From NCBI GenBank assembly GCA_902779455.1, contig CACZBS010000014.1, positions 1 through 64,000 of the forward strand: a stretch of 64,000 nucleotides of DNA. The letters run 5' to 3'. Both the position numbers and the translations under genes were made by a program. Below, one piece after another: positions 32,171 to 40,692 of this stretch. The DNA is from an uncultured Prevotellaceae bacterium (lineage in GTDB: Bacteria > Bacteroidota > Bacteroidia > Bacteroidales > Bacteroidaceae). The first letter of the stretch is position 1, and each line of letters starts with the position of its first letter. The notes beneath the pieces are model-generated. The model was not told where the DNA came from and did not search any database. It saw only the letters and a list, made by a program, of their open reading frames with translations.

Positions 32171-35100
32171 ATGGGAAAATTTATTGAGCAAAAAGTGTCA
32201 TGGGGAGGACTGTGTTCTCTTCGTAGACTGATGTTCTTGTTGCTTCTCTGCATGGGTGCCACGGGTGCCTATGCCCAGAAAGTGACAGGTAATGTGGTCG
32301 ACGCCAGCGGCGAGCCTATCATCGGTGCCAGCGTCGTGGTGAAAGGTACTTCCAACGGAACCATTACCGACTTCAATGGTAACTACACCATTCAGGGGGT
32401 TCCCAGCAATGGAAGTCTGGTCATTTCGTATGTCGGCTATTCGTCTCAGACCGTGCCCGTGGCCGGCAAGTCGACTATCAACGTCACGCTGCAGGAAGAC
32501 CGTCAGCTGCTCGACGAGGTGGTCGTCGTCGGTTATGGTACGCAGAAGAAGAGCGACGTCACAGGCTCGATGATCAACATTGGCGAAGAGCAGCTGAACA
32601 ACCGTCCGGTGAACAACGCCTTCGAGGCCCTGCAAGGCAAGGCAGCAGGTGTCGACATCACCACCAACGAGCGCCCTGGTCAGCTCGGTTCGATCCGCAT
32701 CCGCGGTGAGCGTTCGCTCAACAAGGGCAACGAGCCTCTCTACGTGGTCGACGGTGTGCCCCTCATGTCGGCTTCCGGCATTGAGACGCTGAACCCCCGC
32801 GACATCGAGTCGATCGACATTCTGAAGGACGCCTCGGCAACCGCCATCTACGGTAGCCGCGGTGCCAACGGTGTCATCCTCGTGACCACCAAGCAGGGTA
32901 AGGCCGGCCATACGACGATCGACTACACGGGCACACTGACCGTGTCGAACATCGTCGACCGCTCGCCCTCGATGAGCGCATCCGACTTCATCCAGTTTGC
33001 ACGCTGGGCTGCCCATAACGCAAGCGCCGAGAGCTATGCCAACCCGCTCAGCCCCACGAAGGCTGAGGATGAGGCCCTGTTTGCCAACATCGCATCGCTC
33101 GACCTCGCCTCCTATAATAACATCATGAACGGCTGGGCCGGCGGCAGCTGGGATGCCTCACGCGTGCAGAACACCGACTGGACCGACTTCGTCACCCAGA
33201 CGGCCCTGTCGCACGAGCACACCCTGGCCGTCAGCGGCGGCACAGAGTCGATGAATGCCTATGCCTCGTTCGGCTACCTGAGCAACAAGGGTACGCAGAA
33301 GGGCCAGTGGTACGACCGCTACACGGGCAAGGTGAGCGTCAACATCAAGCCCACCAAGTGGTTCTCGGTTCAGGCCAGCATCAACGGCACGTGGAGCGAG
33401 CAGGACTACGGTATGTCGACGCTGGGCGGCCGCTCGGGTTCAGTGCCCGATGCCATCTATGGCACCGCCAAGCAGATCTTCAACTACGCCGTGCCCTTCG
33501 ATGAGGATGGCAACACGGTCATCAACCCTGGTGGCGAGAGCGCCGTCTATACGATTATGAACGAGTGGAACCACTCGCAGCAGAAGCGCCAGATCTTCCG
33601 TGCACTGGGTAACTTCTCGGCTACGGTCGATTTCGGCGAGATTGCCAAGCCCCTCAACGGACTGCGCTATAAGATTGCCTTCGGCCCCGACTTCCGCAAC
33701 TGGCGTGAGGGCTCCTACATCGACGGCTTCTCAGCCCACAAGATCAATTCCAACGGCACTGAGGGTAAGAACTATGCCCGCCTGCAGAACCGCCGCGACT
33801 TCTCGTGGACGCTCGACAACATGCTCATGTTCGACCGCACCTTCGCCGATGTGCACAAGGTCGGCGTGACCCTGCTGCAGACCGCCTCGAAGTGGAACAT
33901 CGAGACATCGAACATGAACGCCAGCCTGATCGAGAAGGACTCCTACCTCTGGAACGCCTTCGACACGGTCAACCCCAGCAACGCTGACCAGAGCGTCGGC
34001 CTCGGCTCGGGCATCACCGAGCGCCAGCTGGAGTCGTACATGATCCGACTGAACTACGGCTTCAACGAGCGCTACCTGCTCACCGTCAGCGGACGTTGGG
34101 ACGGCGCTTCGCAGCTGGCCGACGGCAACAAGTGGGACTTCTTCCCCTCGGCAGCCTTGGCTTGGCGTGCCAGCGAGGAGGACTTCATCAAACAGTACGA
34201 CTGGATCAGCAACCTGAAGCTGCGCCTCGGCGTCGGCGTGACGGGTAATGCTGCCGTCAGCCCCTACGACACCAAGGGCGACATCACCAGCGTCTACCTC
34301 CCCTTCAACGGCATGACCGACGTGCTGGGCTACACCACGAATGAGCCTTACTATTCCGGCACCCAGCTCACCATGGCCAATCCTGACCTGGGATGGGAGA
34401 AGACCACGCAGTGGAACCTCGGTCTCGACTTCGGCTTCCTGAACAGCCGCATCTGGGGTAGCTTGGACTACTACTGGAGCCACACCGACGACGTCATCAT
34501 GTACACCAACATCCCGACGCTGACCGGTTTCCCCGGCACCTACTCAAATGTGGGTAAGACGAAGAACCACGGCGTTGAGTTCACCCTGAACGCCATCCCC
34601 GTTCAGGTCGGCGGCTTCGAGTGGGAGACTAGCTTCAACATCGCCTACCAGAAGGACGAGATCGTTGAGCTGGCCTATGGCAAGAACGACATGCCCGACA
34701 ACTCGCTCTTCATCGGCGAGGCTCTCAGCGTCTACTATGGCTATGGCAACGACGGCATCTGGCAGGAGAGCGACGCCGCCGAGATGGCCAAGTGGAATGA
34801 GAACGGCTACGGCTTCACGGCCGGTAACGTGCGTCCTCACGACGTCAACGGCGACTACCAGATGACGATCGAAGACCGCATGGTGATTGGCAACCGCAAT
34901 CCGAAGACCACGCTCGGATGGACCAACAACTTCTCGTACAAGGGAATCGAGCTGGGCATCTCGATGCTGGGCCGCATGGGCTACACCTTCTCAACGGGTG
35001 GCGAGGCTCTGACCGCTCACGCCAACCAGCGCGAGGTCGACTACTGGACACCGCAGAACACGGGTGCAGAGTGGCAGAAGCCTATCCTGGCACAGGCCAC

Positions 35101-35353
35101 CAGCGGCTCGGCTGACAACTTCTCGAGCTTGCTCGGATTCCGCAACGCTTCGTTCCTGAAGGTGCGCAACATCTCGCTGGGCTACAACTTCCCCAAGTCG
35201 CTGCTCCGCACTGCCACCTTGTCGCATGCTAAGGTGTATGCTCAGGTCATCAATCCGTTCAGCATCCATCAGTCGATTGCCGGCTTCGACCTCGACACCG
35301 GCCGCACCTACTTCAACCGCAGCTTCGTCTTCGGTCTGGAGATCGGATTCTAA
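32171..35353 (+). CDS. SusC/RagA-family TonB-dependent outer-membrane transporter
   Basis: 1060 residues. Signal region 1-36 (LMFLLLLCMGATGAYAQ), carboxypeptidase-regulatory-like domain about 37-110 (VTGNVVDASGEPIIGASVVV), TonB box region DEVVVVGYGTQKKSDVTGS, plug domain to about 240 (NPRDIESIDILKDASATAIY), and a 22-strand barrel ending in FVFGLEIGF. It imports an oligosaccharide with its SusD partner, energised by TonB. No STN domain, so no trans-envelope sigma signalling of its own. No HTCS, SusR or ECF/anti-sigma gene is next to it. Confidence 0.95.
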   Translation: MGKFIEQKVSWGGLCSLRRLMFLLLLCMGATGAYAQKVTGNVVDASGEPIIGASVVVKGTSNGTITDFNGNYTIQGVPSNGSLVISYVGYSSQTVPVAGKSTINVTLQEDRQLLDEVVVVGYGTQKKSDVTGSMINIGEEQLNNRPVNNAFEALQGKAAGVDITTNERPGQLGSIRIRGERSLNKGNEPLYVVDGVPLMSASGIETLNPRDIESIDILKDASATAIYGSRGANGVILVTTKQGKAGHTTIDYTGTLTVSNIVDRSPSMSASDFIQFARWAAHNASAESYANPLSPTKAEDEALFANIASLDLASYNNIMNGWAGGSWDASRVQNTDWTDFVTQTALSHEHTLAVSGGTESMNAYASFGYLSNKGTQKGQWYDRYTGKVSVNIKPTKWFSVQASINGTWSEQDYGMSTLGGRSGSVPDAIYGTAKQIFNYAVPFDEDGNTVINPGGESAVYTIMNEWNHSQQKRQIFRALGNFSATVDFGEIAKPLNGLRYKIAFGPDFRNWREGSYIDGFSAHKINSNGTEGKNYARLQNRRDFSWTLDNMLMFDRTFADVHKVGVTLLQTASKWNIETSNMNASLIEKDSYLWNAFDTVNPSNADQSVGLGSGITERQLESYMIRLNYGFNERYLLTVSGRWDGASQLADGNKWDFFPSAALAWRASEEDFIKQYDWISNLKLRLGVGVTGNAAVSPYDTKGDITSVYLPFNGMTDVLGYTTNEPYYSGTQLTMANPDLGWEKTTQWNLGLDFGFLNSRIWGSLDYYWSHTDDVIMYTNIPTLTGFPGTYSNVGKTKNHGVEFTLNAIPVQVGGFEWETSFNIAYQKDEIVELAYGKNDMPDNSLFIGEALSVYYGYGNDGIWQESDAAEMAKWNENGYGFTAGNVRPHDVNGDYQMTIEDRMVIGNRNPKTTLGWTNNFSYKGIELGISMLGRMGYTFSTGGEALTAHANQREVDYWTPQNTGAEWQKPILAQATSGSADNFSSLLGFRNASFLKVRNISLGYNFPKSLLRTATLSHAKVYAQVINPFSIHQSIAGFDLDTGRTYFNRSFVFGLEIGF

Positions 35354-35397
35354 ATTCATCAACTTTGGCAACTCATAAACTTATAAACTGAATAATT

Positions 35398-37551
35398 ATG
35401 AAACTCAATAAATATCTAATGGGTGGCATGCTCGCCATGACGCTTTCGGCAGGGATGACTTCCTGCTCAGGCGATTTCCTCGACGAGGACCTGACCACCA
35501 AATATTCCACTCAGTATTTTGACACTGAGGAAGGACTTGAGGCGCTCACCGTGTCGCTCTATGGAAACATCCGCTGGTGGTTCGGTTATGAGTGGGCATA
35601 CGCTACGACCCTCTATGGAACCGATGAGTTCACCAATGCCAACGACCTGACCTCGGAGCCTTGGAACACGTATGACACGCGCTTCAGCGCACTGAACTGT
35701 ACGCCGGCACTGGGCGCTGCCAACAGGAACTGCCCCGCCGTCGACGCTATCTGGAATCAGCTCTATTATGGTATTGCTTCGTGCAACACCATCATCGCCA
35801 AGGCTGAGAAGGTGATCGGCGACGAGAAGGTGCGCAATCGTTGCCTGGCTCATGCCTACTTCCTCCGCGGCTACAACTACTATCGTCTGACCGCTCAGTA
35901 TGGCCGGCCCGTGCTACAGCTGGAGCCTGCCGAGGGCATCGTCCGCAACTTCACCCAGGCCACTGAGGAACAGGCATGGGAACAGGTCATCAGCGACCTG
36001 CGCCAGGCCTACAACCTCTTCAATGGTGAGGAATTCACCTATGGCAAGGGCATCACGTGGACCAAGGCTACGGCTGCCCACTTCCTGGCCAAGGCCCTGC
36101 TCTTCCGTGCTTCCGAGCGCTGCGACGCCTTCAATGCTGCTACCAAGGAGGCCGACCTGAAGGAGGCTGTCGAGGCTTGCAACTATGCCATCGGCGCCCG
36201 CCAGCTGGCTCCCAACTACAGCGATCTCTATGCCAACTGGACCGGCGTCGACTGCGAGACTGAGCAGCTCAGCGAGATCCTGATGGCTGCCGGATTCAAC
36301 AACAACAGCGTCACTCAGGGACGCTTCGGCAACCGCACCTACAACTACTTTGGCCCGCAGTTCGGCGCAGGCTTCGGCGGCGGCTGGACCAAGCGTGGTG
36401 TGTGGACTGGCGAGATGGACTTCCAGCGCTGCCGTCCCACGGAGTATGCCTACGCCGTGTATGACCACGTGAACGACGCCCGTCTGTGGAAGACCTTCAA
36501 GACGGTCTATGGCATCAACACGCTCGTGAAGGACACCCTCGGCGCGGAGCTGGGCGGCCCCGGTGCCATCATGATTCTGAACACGGCCGACGACCACACC
36601 TACGACAACTTCAAGTTCGGTGCCTATGCCCAGTTTGCTGACAAGAAGGCCGACGGCACTGTCGACTACGACAAGGCTTTCCGGGACAATGCAGGCCGTC
36701 TGCCCGAATGGCGCAACGACAAGGACAAGAACCTGTCGCGCCAGACGGCCGATGCCGGTCAGCTGACCTCTACGCCCGGCCAGTGGGTTCCCAGCACTTC
36801 CGTCCTCTACCAGAACGGCCAGTATGTGGCTCCCAACTTCAAGTCGACTACCATCTGCAATTTCTTTGCCGGCATCAACAAGTGCACCGACGGCACGCGT
36901 CAGGCTGAGAAGGGCGATGCCTATCGCGACGTGACCATGGCCCGACTTGGCGAGACCTATCTGGTGCGCGCCGAGTGCTATGCCCGTCTGGGCGACTATG
37001 CCAACGCCAAGAAGGATATTGACGTCATCCGTGCCCGCGCTCAGTGGAAGAACGGCGAGAACCGCTCTTACTACGTCGACGGCTCGAAGGCCTTCGAGCT
37101 CAACAATGCACTGCACGATAATGCCAGCAATGCCGCTATGTATGAGCACTCCAATCTTTGGATGAACACCTACTATCTGTCGAACCCCAACCAGCCTGTC
37201 ACCACGGCTGCCAGCAACCTGACAAACTGGACTTGGGACAACCTGCCTGCCGAGGATGAGGCTATTCTCCGGAAGCTGGGCGTCAGCGGACAAAAGGAAC
37301 GTGCCATCAACTTCATCCTCAACGAGCGTTCGCGCGAACTCATCGGCGAGTGGCAGCGCTGGGAGACCCTCTCTCGCACGAAGACCCTCGTGGCACGTGC
37401 CAAGGCTTTCAACCCTGAGGCAGCAGCTGGTGTGCAGGACCGCCACGTCTATCGTCCCATCCCGCAGACTTTCATCGACGGTCTGAAGAACGAGGATGGT
37501 TCTGACTTGACCGATGCCCAGAAGGCTGCTTGGCAGAATCCTGGCTATTAA
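35398..37551 (+). CDS. SusD/RagB-family glycan-binding lipoprotein
   Basis: 717 residues. Lipobox GMTSC at the end of the signal peptide (lipidated Cys ~23), then CSGDFLDEDLTTKYS, typical of SusD starts. N-terminal TPR-like half includes ANAYFLRGYNYYRLT-type helices (here HAYFLRGYNYYRLTAQYG), and the C-terminus has INFILNERSRELIGEWQRWETL, a strong SusD signature. It is larger than most family members (about 500-650). It forms the lid of the SusC transporter; 44 bp from susC and cotranscribed. Confidence 0.95.
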   Translation: MKLNKYLMGGMLAMTLSAGMTSCSGDFLDEDLTTKYSTQYFDTEEGLEALTVSLYGNIRWWFGYEWAYATTLYGTDEFTNANDLTSEPWNTYDTRFSALNCTPALGAANRNCPAVDAIWNQLYYGIASCNTIIAKAEKVIGDEKVRNRCLAHAYFLRGYNYYRLTAQYGRPVLQLEPAEGIVRNFTQATEEQAWEQVISDLRQAYNLFNGEEFTYGKGITWTKATAAHFLAKALLFRASERCDAFNAATKEADLKEAVEACNYAIGARQLAPNYSDLYANWTGVDCETEQLSEILMAAGFNNNSVTQGRFGNRTYNYFGPQFGAGFGGGWTKRGVWTGEMDFQRCRPTEYAYAVYDHVNDARLWKTFKTVYGINTLVKDTLGAELGGPGAIMILNTADDHTYDNFKFGAYAQFADKKADGTVDYDKAFRDNAGRLPEWRNDKDKNLSRQTADAGQLTSTPGQWVPSTSVLYQNGQYVAPNFKSTTICNFFAGINKCTDGTRQAEKGDAYRDVTMARLGETYLVRAECYARLGDYANAKKDIDVIRARAQWKNGENRSYYVDGSKAFELNNALHDNASNAAMYEHSNLWMNTYYLSNPNQPVTTAASNLTNWTWDNLPAEDEAILRKLGVSGQKERAINFILNERSRELIGEWQRWETLSRTKTLVARAKAFNPEAAAGVQDRHVYRPIPQTFIDGLKNEDGSDLTDAQKAAWQNPGY

Positions 37552-37583
37552 TACCTATATTAATATTTAGGTGACGGATAACG

Positions 37584-37624
37584 ACCGTGCCAAAATGTCA
37601 GTCTTGACGTTTTGGCACGGTTTT
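37584..37624. promoter_or_regulatory. CCGTGCCAAAATGTCA palindrome upstream of groES
   Basis: CCGTGCCAAAATGTCA...TGACGTTTTGGCACGG is an almost perfect 16-bp inverted repeat with a short loop, followed by TTTTCGC. It is either the susCD terminator or a protein-binding operator 65 bp in front of groES. It is not the CIRCE element (TTAGCACTC). Confidence 0.7.
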
Positions 37625-37689
37625 CGCATAATGGTTGGCAGAGTGAACAAAAATCAACTGACAACAAATAAAAACAAAAGCAAGAAACT

Positions 37690-37959
37690 ATGAACATCAA
37701 ACCATTAGCTGACCGCGTGCTGGTAGTGCCTGCACCGGCCGAAGAGAAAATCGGTGGTATCATCATTCCTGACACTGCAAAGGAGAAGCCCCTCCGCGGC
37801 ACCGTCAAGGCCGTAGGCCATGGCACCAAGGACGAGCAGATGGTCCTCAAGGAGGGCGACGAGGTGCTCTACGGCAAGTATGCCGGCACGGAGCTGGAGC
37901 TCGAGGGCGAGAAGTTCCTCATCATGCGTCAGAGCGACGTTCTCGCTGTGCTCGCTTAA
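37690..37959 (+). CDS. groES: Co-chaperonin GroES
   Basis: 89 residues, full length: [20 protein letters not shown], the mobile loop [13 protein letters not shown], the roof hairpin [20 protein letters not shown], and the C-terminal [11 protein letters not shown]. It caps the GroEL ring during folding. No standard promoter is clear between the palindrome at 37584 and the ATG. Confidence 0.96.
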   Translation: MNIKPLADRVLVVPAPAEEKIGGIIIPDTAKEKPLRGTVKAVGHGTKDEQMVLKEGDEVLYGKYAGTELELEGEKFLIMRQSDVLAVLA

Positions 37960-39792
<1,833 letters not shown>

Positions 39793-39813
39793 AAAGACAT
39801 AACTCTTAATAGG

Positions 39814-39853
39814 AATCACGGCGCGACGGAGTGAAGTCGCGCCGTGATTTTTT
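39814..39853 (+). terminator. Terminator of groESL
   Basis: AATCACGGCGCGAC / GTCGCGCCGTGATT stem with GGAGTGAA-type loop, followed by a T-run, 22 nt after the groEL stop. Confidence 0.92.
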
Positions 39854-39908
39854 ATGGGCCCTGCAAGAATCTGAGTTACATCTTTTATCAATATGGTGAT
39901 AGTGATTT

Positions 39909-40054
39909 CAACGCCCCCCTGCCCCCCTCTAATCTTAGAGGGGGAGTTGGATAGTACCGTAGGAGCAGATGAGCGCAGCGACACCGGCTGATGCGGGCGG
40001 CATGCACGCTAACTGACTCCCCCTCTAAGATTAGAGGGGGGCAGGGGGGCGTTG
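39909..40054. repeat. 146-bp palindromic element with CCCCCTCTAATCTTAGAGGGGG arms
   Basis: Ends CAACGCCCCCCTGCCCCCCT / AGGGGGGCAGGGGGGCGTTG. Each arm contains its own CCCCCTCTAATCTTAGAGG hairpin, around a ~65-nt unique middle. The architecture parallels the AAGGGGAGGGG elements but the sequence differs. In the 732-bp gap 39793-40524, the stretch 40055-40270 after it shows only an AAAAAGCCCCCGACA...TGTCGGGTTTTT long-range pairing. Confidence 0.85.
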
Positions 40055-40277
40055 ACAGCTGTCGGGAACTTATCGCCACATTGAGTATCTTTTCGTATAA
40101 ACAATGACGAGTTTCAATCCATTTCATTCCCCCCCCTCACTCCCTACAAGCGCGGCTTGCGAACACGAGTGGACACCACATTTGTAAAGTCGAGTTGACA
40201 AAAAGCCCCCGACATGCTGACGGACGGATGATGTAAATCAATTTTTAGGGTTGGCGGATCATTTTGTCGGGTTTTTG

Positions 40278-40309
40278 TTTGGATATAATCGATAAAATGT
40301 GTACTTTTG
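40278..40309 (+). promoter_or_regulatory. Promoter TTTG-N20-TACTTTTG of a candidate sRNA
   Basis: TTTG 40278-40281 and TACTTTTG 40302-40309 have ideal 20-bp spacing, yet no start codon with a plausible frame follows before the terminator at 40443. Confidence 0.82.
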
Positions 40310-40315
40310 CAGTAG

Positions 40316-40474
40316 AATATTAGCCTCTCCTCATAACAGGGTCGCCTGATGAGTGCGTGAGCATTCAGCGAGGGGTGGACAAAGGAATAATATTTTTTTG
40401 ATTTGTTTTAGTAGATTAGTTTTTAAGTAGTTTGTTTTTGAGAACCGGCTGTCGTGAGACAGCCGGTTTTTTTT
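40316..40474 (+). ncRNA. Candidate standalone structured small RNA (~160 nt)
   Basis: A consensus promoter and a strong intrinsic terminator bracket about 160 nt without a gene. The 5' half can fold: CGCCTGA...TCAGCG with inner GTGC-GTGA-GCAT forms a bulged hairpin, closed by CCTC...GAGG pairing (40329-40377). The 3' half is T-rich single-strand-like sequence before the terminator. I cannot assign it to a known family by eye. Confidence 0.55.
40443..40474 (+). terminator. Intrinsic terminator of the candidate sRNA
   Basis: AACCGGCTGT-CGTGAG-ACAGCCGGTT perfect 10-bp stem followed by eight Ts, upstream of the next promoter. Confidence 0.92.
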
Positions 40475-40485
40475 GTACGTTTTTC

Positions 40486-40516
40486 TTGCATACGTCCGAA
40501 AAAAACAGTAATTTTG
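40486..40516 (+). promoter_or_regulatory. Promoter TTG-N20-TAATTTTG next to a start codon
   Basis: TTG 40486-40488 and TAATTTTG 40509-40516. The ATG at 40525 is only 8 nt past the box, so the mRNA should have almost no leader. Confidence 0.8.
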
Positions 40517-40524
40517 TCGGCGAT

Positions 40525-40692
40525 ATGAACAAGAAATTTATCATCAAGTGGGTGGTCACGTTCACCGTCGCCCTCACCATCTATAATATGACAGGATCGT
40601 TCTGGATGTCGCTTGGCATCCTCATCCTGGTGGCTATTGCCGAGAGTTATGTCATCGACTTTATTGACCAACGGAAAAACAAGAAGAAATGA
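40525..40692 (+). CDS. Small two-helix membrane protein
   Basis: 55 residues: basic start MNKKFIIK, two hydrophobic helices (WVVTFTVALTIYNMTG and FWMSLGILILVAIAESYVI), then a charged end DFIDQRKNKKK. No family recognised. The start at 40525 is dictated by the promoter, since any earlier start would lie upstream of the transcript. Its stop overlaps the next start by ATGA (40689-40692), so translation is coupled to the DUF4450 gene. Confidence 0.75.
   Translation: MNKKFIIKWVVTFTVALTIYNMTGSFWMSLGILILVAIAESYVIDFIDQRKNKKK

Noticed and set aside
40340-40378. CTGATGAG in the candidate sRNA resembling a hammerhead ribozyme core
   Set aside because: The required GAAA and cleavage-site stems are missing; after the hairpin the sequence is TTCAGC, so it does not complete a hammerhead.
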